From: Paratinospora sagittata
Taxonomy: Eukaryota; Streptophyta; Magnoliopsida; Ranunculales; Menispermaceae
Assembly: GCA_035771175.1 (NCBI GenBank)
Contig: CM069606.1
Location: 32,861,316 to 32,925,315 of the forward strand
Length of the DNA stretch: 64,000 bases
Direction of reading: 5' to 3'
Positions 31,997-42,794 of the stretch are shown here, piece by piece. Each line of letters starts with the position of its first letter. The first letter of the stretch is position 1. The position numbers were made by a program, and so were the translations under genes. The notes under the pieces were generated by a model. That model was not told the origin of the DNA. It did not search any database and saw only the letters and a list, made by a program, of their open reading frames with translations.

Positions 31997-32847
31997 AAGG
32001 TCCAACTAAAATCACCCGCCCTTTACTCATTGTCCACCCACTTACTTTCTTCACCCACCTAAAATTTTAAAACCAAACAATCCTTCTCTCTTCACCCACC
32101 CAAATTCTCATTTTGCCCCTCTCATTTTCATCCTCCCCAAACCCCAACACTCCCCTCCTCTCTCATTTTTTTTCCTTTCTTCTCCATTGATTCATCATTT
32201 CTTCAAATTTTTCAATCATTGAAAGGGTTAAAACAACATTAGGAAGGTTTGTGAGCAACAACCTAGCAAAATCTTAAGTAAAAATCGGGCTATTTAGGGT
32301 TTTGGAGGCGTTTAACTCAAACCTGTTCAAGTCAAATCTTAGATCACAAATTGATAAGTAAAACATGATTTTTACATGTTCTAATTGGATTTTAATGTGT
32401 TATTGTTGGATTTACATATTTTTTTTGCAAAAAGGGCGAAAATGGTGGAATGAGGCCGGAAATGAGTTTCGGCAACCCATTTTTAGGCGTCAAATTGGGA
32501 GACGTCAGACCCAGCAGGGTCGGACAGTTTCCTTTACGTCTGACCACGATTGGTCGGACATAAAAAGGTGCGTCCGACCCTATTGAGTCTGACAATGCAT
32601 TTTTTATTTTTTATTTTTCTTTTTTTGTCCGACCTTGATGGGCCGAACAAAAGAGATATGTCTGACCTATTACGGTTGGACATATTTTATTTTGTCTGCC
32701 CACGCAGGGTCGGACACACCCAATCTTGTGGAGATTTTTTTGGGGGTTTATTAATGTCTTTTTTGATAATTTCACATAAGAATTTTTTTGTCTATTTAAT
32801 TTTTTTATTAGGTAGGTGAGAAAAAGGTGAGTGGATTTAGCTGACCC
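31997..32847. mobile_element. 0.85-kb non-autonomous DNA element with GTCCGACC palindromes
   Basis: TTTAACAT flanks it at 31989-31996 and 32848-32855. The ends read inward AAGGTCCAACTAAAATCACC and GGGTCAGCTAAATCCACTCA, partial inverted repeats. The part 32500-32720 holds repeated inverted GGGTCGGACA / TGTCCGACC words. No ORF of note. The layout matches the palindrome-bearing elements elsewhere in the window but with a different word. Confidence 0.65.
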
Positions 32848-32855
32848 TTTAACAT

Positions 32856-34140
32856 GTGCTTGGGGATACACCAAGGGTCAACCTAGGCTTTGAATTAAGA
32901 AGCCCTTCAAAGCCCAATCCATTGACAAGTGAGGTTGGGTTGGGACCCTTAGGTGACTCCATTGGTTCCTATCCATAACCCATTAAGGTCTAAATCAGGT
33001 TATGTTGGGTTGGGCTACACTCATGGCCCAAGTGACAGGCTAAATGAGCTTGAACGGCTAGTTGGGCTAAAGCCTGAAAAAAGCTTGACATGACATGATA
33101 AGTTAATTTTTTGTATTTATTTGATTTTGAATTGCATAAAAAGAAATTAAAATAAATAATCTTCATTTACTCAAAAAAAAATTATAATATAAAATAGCAA
33201 GACAATTAATCTTTATTTCAACATCAACAACCCTTGTTATATGTTTTTGAAAAAAAAAAAACCCTTGTTATATGATATGAAAATATTGGTAGAGAAGTGT
33301 CAACTGGTGTATCTTGGGTTCTTTGAAATTAGAAGAAAAGGAATTCCATATAATATAGAAAACAGTGTAAAAATGTAAAATAAGATTTTTTTTTATCAGG
33401 TTAAATAAATTCCATGTCTATTAGTGTGTCTCAAGTATTTTGAAATAAAAATACTTATAACTAGGGATAATTTTATTCAAGAAATTGCTCAATTAATAAA
33501 AAGTACGATTTCAAGACTTAAAAAATTGATGCAAAATTAATGCAACATGAATAGGGAAGACAATAGACACATATTCTCTAATTCGTTGATTCCCAAGAAT
33601 ACCGAATAAAGAGGAAAACAGGACTAAAATTTTCAAATTCTATTAATCTGCATTCAAATAACTCATACAATGGCCTTAAATATGCAAAACTCACAATAAT
33701 ACTTCTAAACCAACTCGAGTACTAAAAATAGCAAAAAAATTTAAAGATAGAAAGTATCCTAAAACCTATCTAGAAAGATAGATCTCGCGATGTATATTAC
33801 GTGAAAAAAAATAAAAATAAAATTAGACTCTCCTACGTCGAGTTATACTCGAAACAAAACTTTCCTAAAATAACAAAAAAGTTAATTTGAAGGCCTAAAT
33901 GATAGAATTTGCCCAAAAAAGCACGTTAATCATGGCATAACAATGTATATTGATCATCACGCTGTATTCCTTCGAGAACAAGTGTCATTTCATCAAAATT
34001 CATAAAAAATCTACCTGCAATCTTTTAGCAAAATTCCATGCACGTCTTTTTTCTCCTACACCTTCTTGGCATGTTCAAATTTATGCCAATATTCCTTTTT
34101 TTTGGATTGCATCAAAACCCCCCCATCAACTTAAATATAC
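32856..34140. other. AT-rich spacer with GGTTGGG-rich repeat remnant
   Basis: About 32930-33050 is rich in GGTTGGGTTGGG words, like the fragment at 19860. A short direct repeat of ACCCTTGTTATATG lies at 33228-33274. The rest is AT-rich with no gene seen. Confidence 0.4.
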
Positions 34141-34212
34141 CCATACATATATACATACATACATACATACATATATTTGTGTGTGTGCACGCGCTCGAAG
34201 AGAGAGAGATAC
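34141..34212. repeat. Microsatellite cluster (CATA)n, (GT)n, (GA)n
   Basis: A run of ATACATACATACATACATAC is followed by TGTGTGTG and GAGAGAGA runs. Confidence 0.85.
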
Positions 34213-34425
34213 ATTAAGTTTTACAAATTAGATGTTACATCATGATCATGGGATATTGGTAGAATGGGCCATGGCTTGGTTTGGCTATCGCTTTGTAATG
34301 GGTCTTTGGGTAGGGCCTACTAGGTGGGTCTTATTGCTTAGAATGGTTAACCCTATTGGGTTTGCCCAAAATGGAAACCTTGGAGCATATAGTTTCCAAC
34401 TTGTATTGGAATGTTGATAACTATA

Positions 34426-35329
34426 TAGTTTCCACATCATGGAATTTTCATCTGTCTATAGGGCACTTTCAACTAGGGAACAAATCAAGATTGAACTGTT
34501 ATTGGATAGTATAACATCATTGAGCTTTTCCAATGATCTAGACACCCTAGATTGGAGACTAAACCCTTATGGCCTATTCTCATGCAAGTCCTTTTTTGAT
34601 AGCCTTGTTTATTCTTCTTCATATCCTTCATTTCCACTTTCCAAAAGCATATGACATGTACAGATTCCAGCTAAGGTTACGATTTTTGGTTGGTTGTTGG
34701 GCCACAAGAAAATTAACACTTGCGAGTGATGTAAAGTCGTGCACCCCCCCCCCCCCCCCCAATTATTGCTTGTCTCCATGTTCTTGTATCTTTTGTAGGC
34801 AGGAAGGAGAATCTTTGGAGCACTTGTTTTTCTCATGTTTATTTGCTAAGTTACTATGGCTCAAGTGGCACAAATTTTTGGGTAATAGGTACATTCCCTC
34901 ACGAAACGTTGACGAAGGTCCTCTTTCTCACACATTCCAAGCCTATCAAGGTCAAAAAAGGATATCAATTTGATTGCCTCGTATGCAACTCTTTAGTCAA
35001 TATGACTAGAGCGTAATAATAGAATATTTAACTATTCTCTTAAGGAGTGCGAGAGCCATTGGGAAAATATTAGGTTATTGGCTAGCTCTTGGGTCCATGT
35101 GTCATCCTGGGGCATGAGATTACCTTTGTCTAGTTGGCTTTTGAATTGGAGTACCTGTATCATGTCTGGTTTATTGTAATGGGCTTATTATGGTCGGCTT
35201 TTGGTGGAGTTGTCTGCAGGTGTTTAGCTTCTAGGTTATTAGCACCCTTGGTGCTTATTATTACATGTACATATTTTAAATCATCCAATATATAATACAT
35301 TTTGTTTTTGCTCAAGAAAAGAAGAAGAA
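34426..35329 (+). mobile_element. 5'-truncated LINE with 10-bp TSD GATAACTATA
   Basis: GATAACTATA lies at 34416-34425 and 35330-35339. The interior reads DWRLNPYGLFSCKSFFDSL, then (frame change) IPAKVTIFGWLLGHKKINT, a zf-RVT Cys block (CSCIFCRQEGESLEHLFFSC), and near 35010 LERNNRIFNYSLKECE. It ends in A/G-rich AAGAAAAGAAGAAGAAG. A run of 18 or more C residues at about 34743-34760 breaks the frame. It is dead and belongs to the same LINE group as the copies at 1, 1804 and 6046. Confidence 0.82.
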
Positions 35330-35339
35330 GATAACTATA

Positions 35340-35889
35340 CTTAAAAAGTCATTTGAACTTTCTAAATTTGAATATTTCTAGTAGTATAAGGAAATTATGT
35401 CGGTGTGATTGTATTTGAACGAGAAAATTTTGTTGGTCATGGCTTTAAACCTTGTAGTTGGATGTATTATATAATCCCTCATTGTTTATTCGTCATTTCC
35501 AACTTATGAGTAATCTAGAACAAGGTGAAGCTTGTGCTAAGAGTTGTCTTGTAGATCCATCAAAGCTTTGTGAAGGGGAAAAAGTTTAGACCTTGTGCAA
35601 AGTGACGCAATTTAGTTTCTAGCTTATAAGAGCATTCTATTTCTGTCATTTTAATTTTTTTTTTGTCAAAGTTCCATTTGTATTGCTATCTTATATGGAA
35701 GTATATGAGGTATTTAATTTTTTTAAGGTACTTGTTAGTTGATTGTGAATTATTTGATTTTTGCTCGAGATATTTTCCTAATTTTGGTGTTATATATATA
35801 TATATTTTAGTGGTGGGCTTTTATTTTTATATTTTTTCTGTATAGAATTTGTGATATTAGAGGATTTTGAGGTATTTTTTTCAACAAAA
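35340..35889. other. AT-rich spacer with (TA)n at about 35788-35805
   Basis: No coding or RNA feature recognised. Confidence 0.4.
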
Positions 35890-35894
35890 CCAAC

Positions 35895-37458
35895 TGATGG
35901 GTGCAAACCGCAAGTGTACGGTTGCCAAGTTATAATATAAACCGATGAGAATCGGGTATCATCCTCAGGGATAATGTTACTACACTAATTATATTGTTCC
36001 TAGCCCTAATTTTATCTAAAAAACCAAACTGTGATGATCAGTGAACTAAAATACTAATTAAACTAAAGAACTAATTAAAATAGCAAGTTATCAGAATTTG
36101 ATGGAGAAAAATCAATATTAAAAACATCTAGAGATTAGATTTCACCTAATTATCAATCATGCAATATTAGACATGGTTATTATCAAATCCTTATTCGTGT
36201 TTATAAGTCAAAATCTTATAGTTTCTAACACCCTCCGTCGAGTGTCGCATTACAACCTATTAGCAAAACACTAGTTTTGATTTATCTATAAAAACCAATA
36301 TATTAGCAATGCATTATACCTTGTGATTTTCCTACAACTTCATAAGACATCGCATACCTATCGATACTCCAACCATCCCATGTTATATTTCTCATGTTCT
36401 AACCTAGAAAACCCTTTATCGAGTGTCGTTCCTCAAGTCTATGATCATTCGATCCGTGGCCAAAAGATCAAAAGCATTAGACATAGAGAAATATAAATAA
36501 ACTAAGAATAAATCATTGATAATAAATAAAAACTAATTTTATTGCATAATCTCTAATATAGGATCCTTCTCATCTCTAGACTAACAAGTTAGTTCATAAC
36601 TTGGAATAAAAAAAACCAAAACATGGAGAAAAACTCAAAAATAAACATGAATAACAAAACTAAAAATCCTGGAACTTGAATATTTTTCCTTGTTTCCAAC
36701 GTCGAATCTTCGCGTTCCTTTGCTCCTAGCCGTCTTGTTCTCTTCTCCAGTGTATTCTCCTATTTTTTGATGCTTTGAAAACCCTAAACAATGGTCTTTA
36801 TATAGCTACAAGTCCCTAAAAAGTTGTCCAAGAAGTGTCCAAGTCAAACTAGGAAGGTTCGCAACAAAATTAGAAAGTTTATATTTTGAATCACACATCC
36901 GCTTTCTTCCTCACCATTTTTCTTCTTGTAACCCACTCCAAATCACCCTAACCCACTCCAAATCACCCTAAAAACCCTTTCAGCTTGTAGTATTTCAAGT
37001 AAAGAATCCATAGAAACAAACCATGTCCAATTAAGAATTAAATTGAGAAAGTTATGGCCGAAATACAAAAGTTGCGCACTTTCTAAAATCTGTCGAATCC
37101 CGGAGCCGCGGTGCCCACACACTGATTTTTGCACCTTTTTTTAGCCATTTCTCCATGCCTTTTTGTCTTGATTTGCACGTGTATCTTCAAGCAAACTTCA
37201 TACAACTTACTTCCAACTTCAAAGTCCACTTCATGTCTCAAAGCACCTTGATAACAACCCAAATCATGTGAGAATCATACTTTAATAATCTCATGAACCA
37301 ACCTATAAAAATCCAAACCAAAATAATGCGAAAACACCAAAATGTAACTAAACTATCAAATAACCAAATTTATGGTAAACTAACCTAATATATGAATTAA
37401 ATATCATAAAACACACCTAAAATATGCTCAAAAATATATACTAAATACCTACTTATCA
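35895..37458 (+). mobile_element. Solo LTR (1.56 kb), TSD CCAAC
   Basis: It starts TGATGGGTGCAAACCGCAAG and ends CCTACTTATCA. CCAAC flanks it at 35890-35894 and 37459-37463. The opening (GTGCAAACCGCAAGTGTACGG, then GAATCGGGTATCATCC) is of a well-known plant LTR type. No internal region or second LTR is present, so it is a solo LTR. The orientation is set only by that resemblance and is less certain than the boundaries. Confidence 0.82.
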
Positions 37459-37733
37459 CCAACCCACCCATAGTCCCACTATATGATAATTGGTGGGCTT
37501 GACTATCCAAACGTTTAAGACAAATTTGGGGTTGAGTCAAACCAAAGTGGGGCCGTTTGAGTTAAATCTGTAAGACTGTAACATCAGGCTTTTGACATGA
37601 TTACCCTTAAAAAAAAAATTTACAAATGCTATTCGAACACAAATATTGACCCTTTTGCCATATTTTACTGTTCATAGCACAGTCAGCGCGCCAAACAAGC
37701 GTCACGTGGGCGCGAAGGTGACATTTTTTTAAG

Positions 37734-38046
37734 TGAAGGGAAGGCGTCTTTTAAAAAGACGTCTTCCCTTTATTTTATTTTTTTTTAAGTGAAGGGAAGG
37801 AGTCTTTTGAAAAGACGCCTTCCCTTCAAAAATTTTTTTTCTTTAAGTAAAGGGAAGGAAAGACGCCTTCCCTTCAATTTTTTTTTCTTTAAGTAAAGGG
37901 AAGACGTCTTTTGAAAAGACGCATTCACTTCAATTTTTGTTTTCTTTAAGTAAAGGGAAGGCGTCTTTTGAAAAGACGCCTTCCCTTCAATTTTTTTTTT
38001 CTTTAAGCAAAGGGAATGCGTCTTTTTAAAAGACGCCTCCCCTTTC
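37734..38046. repeat. Palindrome array (6 units) of second Pack-MULE
   Basis: Units start near 37734, 37793, 37848 (truncated), 37892, 37951 and 38009, with the same GGGAAGGCGTCTTTT arms and a central C or G or AA. TTTCTTTAAGTAAAG spacers repeat between them, so the array grew partly by tandem duplication of unit plus spacer. Confidence 0.85.
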
Positions 38047-38062
38047 CTTAAAAAAAAAAATT

Positions 38063-38215
38063 ATCCAGTACCTCTCTTGCCTCCCTGGCTTGCTGCAAGT
38101 GGCGAAGCCACCGCCCCAAACATCCACCACCAGGTACTTTCCCAAAGAATGGATCCAAAGGGTCCCTCCCAGTTAATAGAAGATCCAAAATTACCCCAAA
38201 ACTGAAGATGTCGCT
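38063..38215 (-). pseudogene. Captured receptor-like kinase fragment (CORYNE-like kinase subdomains IX-X)
   Basis: Read on the minus strand from 38215: SDIFSFGVILDLLLTGRDP, then a short Gly-rich stretch, then CLGRWLRHLQQAREAREVLD. SD-FSFG is kinase subdomain IX. The following GRDP and SLG-WL-HLQQ-GEAREALD order is, as I recall it, distinctive of the membrane pseudokinase CORYNE rather than of general LRR kinases. The frame is open for 51 residues without a stop and then meets the A/T-rich MULE sequence. Only a C-terminal-lobe piece is present. The receptor-kinase origin is firm; the CORYNE assignment is from memory and needs a search. Confidence 0.7.
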
Positions 38216-38229
38216 TAGCACTTTAAAGT

Positions 38230-38640
38230 GGAAAATTGAAAATTGCGAATTGAGAGGTTATGGTTTCTGGGCTTTGCTTAAAAAGCTAAACTGGGTTTGA
38301 TGAAGAACTTGCATTATTAGATAAAACTAGACTGTTACATTTGACACCAGCAGAAAAGGGTATGAATAAAGAGGACATAGCATGAAGAAGATGGTACAAA
38401 AATTAATAAAATGAATCTGGAACAAGAAAAAGATTAAGATTTGGAGCAAGTGAAGTAAGTAAGTAAAGTTGATTTACTTGTAAGTTGCTTATGAAGAAGA
38501 AGAGGGCCTTTGGTGCGAGGTAGAGGAAGAAGATCAGGAGCAGTTGAACAAGGAAGACAAGACGACAGGATTCCAAGTTGAACAAAGAAGAAACCACAGA
38601 AACCTCAACCCACAGACTCTTCCCTTTAGTTAAATGCAAA
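38230..38640 (-). other. Probable captured 5'UTR/first-exon sequence in the second Pack-MULE
   Basis: On the minus strand the segment is pyrimidine-rich (CTGATCTTCTTCCTCTACC), like a plant 5' leader, and has a GTAAATC donor-like site near 38467. It is neither TIR nor palindrome. It may come from the same host gene as the kinase fragment, with the middle deleted, but no protein motif confirms that. Confidence 0.35.
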
Positions 38641-38649
38641 AAAAAAAAT

Positions 38650-38731
38650 TGAAGGGAAGACGTCTTTTGAAAAAACGTCTTCCCTTCACTTAAAAAAAAA
38701 TGATAGGAAGGCATCTTTTGAAAAAACGCCT
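38650..38731. repeat. Palindrome pair, right end of second Pack-MULE
   Basis: Two diverged units (GAAGGGAAGACGTCTTTTG and GGAAGGCATCTTTTG arms) mirror the six-unit array at the other end. Confidence 0.8.
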
Positions 38732-39090
38732 TCTTTGAAATGCCACCTCCGCACACCTCCGCGCCCACGTGGCGCTTGTTTGGCGCGTTGATTGTACTAT
38801 GCACAGTAAAATATGGCAAATGAGTCATTATTTGTATTTAGATAGCATTTGTGAAATTTTTTTTTTTTTGAAAGGTAATCATGTCAAAAACCCCTGTAAC
38901 ATCCCCATTTCTCACCATGTGTACGGGTGTATTTATGTATATTCTCAATTTTCAATTAAAAAATTATTTTAGAGGGAGTTGAGATAGGTAGGAGATGATA
39001 AGATTTTGCTTTGTGTATGTGTTATAATGGGTGTGAAAGTAGTGTTAACTTAGCATACCCTTAAAAAAAGAAAGTAATATTGTCAACTTT

Positions 39091-39382
39091 TGTTAGCGAT
39101 ACAAGACCACAATGTTCACGTGTTGTAATAGACGAGGCTCTCAGCATAATAGAAGAAGCTTCCAAGACAGTTACAAGTCCAGATTTTGATCCTCCAATTA
39201 CAAGAGTCCAAGTGTCTAATTAGATCAGCCAATGTACAACCACCACGTGTATTATATCTTTCCATATATACAAAATCATTATAACAGTGTACAGTATCAA
39301 GGGAAATAGAAAACCCTTTTCTATTTACAAATTATCTTCTTTTCTGTTTTTATGCAATTTCTCTACTGCTATTTTCTTTACA
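39091..39382 (+). repeat. Copia 5' LTR
   Basis: It matches 49090-49370 along its whole length with scattered substitutions. The first nine bases (TGTTAGCGA) have no clear counterpart in the 3' LTR, where GAGGGGAGA precedes TACAAGACC, so the exact start may be 39100. The divergence between the two LTRs indicates an insertion that is not recent. Confidence 0.85.
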
Positions 39383-39439
39383 TCGTATCAGAGCCTATTT
39401 GATTCAAGCTTCATTTGATCAAGCTCCCTTTCATCCAAA

Positions 39440-40480
39440 ATGAAATGGAAACTCCACCCACTTCAACCTTGCACCTGGATCGTCTTCTGCTTCACTCACA
39501 GCCATGCCCCTAACCCCAAAATTACCCAATCTGAGCCAACCCTTCACCATCAAACTTGATAGAAACAACTATCTTCTATGAAAAATCAACTCCTAAATGT
39601 TATTATTGCTAATGGCCTAGAAGAATACATATATGGATCCAAGCCATGCCCACCCAAATACCTTGACAATCTTCTTTAAACTGTCAATCCCCTCTACACG
39701 ACTTGGTAGCGGTACAACAGGCTGCTGATGGGCTGGTTTTATTCTTCCCTCATTGAGACGATGATAGGTTAGATCGTTGGGTATTCATCTGCTTTAGAGA
39801 TTAGAGCAACACTGGAGATAACATATGAGGTTGCTTCTCAATAGCGGTTGCTTGAGCTTCGAATGACGATTCAATCAATCAAGAAAAATGAACTCACGGC
39901 TGACGAATACATCTTCAAGCATAAATTTGTTGCAGATCAGCTCATCTCTATTGGTGAACCCTTTTTAGTTCGAGATCCGTTGATTTACATCTATCAGGGC
40001 CTTGGACCAGAGTACAGCCCATTGGTCACTACTCTGAATGCCCGATCTCCCCTTACAAGCTTGGAAGAGGTTCGTAGCTTACTTCTCAGCTAGGATCTGC
40101 GTTTACAGCGCCAAAACTTTGTTGATGCACTCAATTTTGCTCAAGCTCACGTTGCATCCTCCACCGGATTCAAGAATTTTCAGTCGGTGATGTCTTCGTT
40201 TTCTCCTCGTTTACCCCAGATCCCTACTTTTGGAACCTCCTCCAACTTTGCTGATGTTTTAGGCAAGCCTCAGGGCGTTTTATCTGTTCCTCAATGGTGC
40301 CCTTCGACTAAATCCAAACCGCTTTGCCAGCTCTACGGCAAACTTGGGCACATCGCCCTCACCTGTTATCACCGAGCTAATTTGGCTTACCAACCACCGG
40401 CTCGCCAGCCTCAAAATTTTGCTTCTCGGGCTCTAGCTCCTTTAGCGTTGATGACTGCTCTGTTGAGTTTTGCTCCTTAA
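39440..40480 (+). pseudogene. Copia gag region
   Basis: Starts near ATGAAATGG at 39440 in a frame with several stops. Recognisable gag sequence: LELRMTIQSIKKNELTADEY and LGPEYSPLVTTLNARSP (retrotransposon gag domain, 39848-40090), then a zinc knuckle CQLYGKLGHIALTCYHR at about 40327-40377. The second Cys of the usual CxxCGKxGHxAxxC is Tyr here, so the knuckle is damaged. Frame breaks near 39840 and 40093 rule out a full product. Confidence 0.8.
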
Positions 40481-40504
40481 GCTTCTCCCCTGTCTACTTT
40501 CGAT

Positions 40505-42794
40505 AGTGCTTGGTTTTTGGATTCCGGTGCAACACATCATTTCATGCCGGACTTTAATTCTCTCCAGTTTGTTTCACCGTTTCAAGGTACCGATCAGGTG
40601 ATGGTGGGGAATGGTATGACAATTCCTATCTCTAATCTTGGCTATACCTCTTTTCCAACTTCCTCTACTCCATTGCATCTTCGTAATGTTCTTCATACAC
40701 CTACTGTCACAAAACCACTTATCAGTGTTTCTCGTCTTTGCAATGATAATCATGTTTTTGTTGAATTTCATGACTCTTTTTTCTTGGTGAAGGATCAAAT
40801 AATGAAGCAAGTTCTTCTTCGAGGTCCGCTTTATCATGGCCTTGATCGAACACCTTCCTATGCTGCTACTCCTAGTGTTTCCTCTGCTGAATTTTGCTCG
40901 TCATCCCAACATCTTTCGACTTTTTAGCGTCGTTTTTTGGATCATCCCTTCGTTAATGTTTTGTCTAAGGTTTTGCATTCCTGCAACTTATCTTCTTCTT
41001 TTAATTCTACTACTATTATTTGTCATTCTTGTCGTCTAGCCAAAAGTTGTCAATTATAGTTTGTTTCTTCAAATTCTATTGCTAATAGACCATTTGATTT
41101 AGTACATACTGATCTTTGGGGACCATCCCCTGTTTTATCCCTTACTGGTGCACGTTACTTCTTGTTGTTTATCAATGATTACTCTTGGTTTAGTGGCTTT
41201 ATCTACTTGGAACTAAGGATGAAACGCTAAAATATTTTTTTGCATTTTAAGGCCATGGTTGAGAATCAATTTGATACTTCCATTACGCATTACAAAGTGA
41301 TTGGGGTGGGAAATTTTAGTCTCTTTCATCCACTCTTGCTTCCTTTGGTATCAACCACCAAGTGTCTTGTCCCTGTACTCTACAGCAAAATGGTCTGGTG
41401 GAACGGAAAAATCATCACATAGCTGAAATGGGTCTTGCTTTCCTTGCCCATAGTTTTCTTCCTCTTATGTTTTGGTTTTATGTCTTTCTAGCAAGTGTTT
41501 ATTTGATACACAGGTTGCCTATTCCTATTATTGATACTACTCCATTTGAAAGGCTATATAATAAATCTCCATCTTATACTCATGTTCGCACCTTTGGGTG
41601 CGCTTGCTACCTGCATCTCCGCCCTTACAACACTCATAAACTAGAATTTCGTTCCACCGAATGTGTCTTTTTGGGATACAGTACTAACCACAAGGGACAC
41701 CTATACTTTGCCATTTCGTCCAATTGCTTGTATATCTCTCGTCATGTTCTTTTTCATGAATCTCACTTCCCTTGTGCCTCTCTCCAAACACAAACCTCTC
41801 ACTCCCCTTCAATACCCCCTGTTTTAGTCCCCTCTTCTCCTTGCACTACACTTAGGTGCCCTCCCCCTTTATCCTCCTCTCCTGGTGCAGGTTCCCCTTC
41901 CCCTATTCTTGTTGTTGTCCTTACCGCTCCCAATGCTCCTGATGCACCTACTCCTACCCCTGCACTCACCATTCATTCACCACCAGCTGCATCTAATGTT
42001 GACCATATGCAGACAAGGGTAAAAGATGGTATTTTTCAGCCTAAAGCTCTTGCTGCAGCTTTAATAGAACCTTCCTCCACCAAGGAAGCTATTCAATGTT
42101 GTGAATGGTTGATGGCTACACACTCGGAGTTGGAGGCTCTGGCTCGGAACCATACTTGGTCTTTGGTTCCTTTGCCTCTTGATAAGCCCGTCATTGGTTG
42201 TAAATAGGTGTTCAAGCTAAAACATAATTCGAATGGCTCATTTCAATGGCACAAGGTACAACATGTGGCCAAGGTTTCCACCAAATCGGCCTTGATTATT
42301 TTGAAACCTTCAGCTCGGTTGTCAAGCCGCCTACCATCCGCATTGTACTTATTCTTGCTCTTTCTAGAGGATGGATTCTTAGACAACTTGATGACCACAA
42401 TGTCTTTTTGAATGGTGATCTTAGTGAGGAAGTATATATGGAGCAACCACTCGGCTTCGTTTATGTCTCAGATCCTCCCTTGGTTTGCCGTTTTCACAAA
42501 ACAATTGCCACATGACTGGTTTACTAAGCTGAGCAATACATTACTTCATTGGGGATTTGTGGCATCTCATGCGGATGCCTCTATGTTTGTCTGTCATACT
42601 ACCTCAGTTATGCTCATTGTCGTCATTTATGTTGATGACATTATCGTCACGGGCAGCAATAGTTCTATAGTTCAACAACTTATACATGCTCTTAATGCTT
42701 CCTTTGCACTAAAGGACATGAGGCATCTTCATTACTTCCTTTGGGTTGAGGTCCTCTCATCTCCAACTTCTTTACACCTAAGGCAAACCAAATA
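40505..42794 (+). pseudogene. Copia pol: protease, integrase and 5' reverse transcriptase
   Basis: The protease begins at about 40510 with WFLDSGATHHFMPD (catalytic DSG). Integrase pieces follow: FDLVHTDLWGPSPVLS at about 41093, QQNGLVERKNHHIAEMGLAF at about 41380, then PFERLYNKSPSYTHVRTFGC with FLGYSTNHKGHLYF. Reverse transcriptase begins near 42246 ([20 protein letters not shown], then [20 protein letters not shown]) and reaches the active site YVDDIIVTG at about 42630. Stops and frame changes near 40927, 41055, 42207 and 42515 show decay. At 42794 the frame (LRQTKYV) is broken by a gypsy LTR and resumes at 45993. Confidence 0.85.

Larger units (their letters stand above)
37586..38894 (-). 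mobile_element. Pack-MULE with captured kinase fragment, TSD TGTAACATC
   Basis: A perfect 9-bp TSD TGTAACATC lies at 37577-37585 and 38895-38903. The ends read inward AGGCTTTTGACATGATTACC and GGGGTTTTTGACATGATTAC. The TIRs share TATTTTACTGTTCATAGCAC with the other MULEs of this family. Palindrome arrays lie inside both ends: six units at about 37734-38046 and two at about 38650-38731. The centre (about 38060-38640) is unrelated to the family and carries host gene sequence on the minus strand. Confidence 0.92.

Noticed and set aside
34232..34417. 61-residue Trp/Gly-rich frame left of the LINE at 34426
   Set aside because: No homology recognised, and the frame ends at the LINE TSD by chance.
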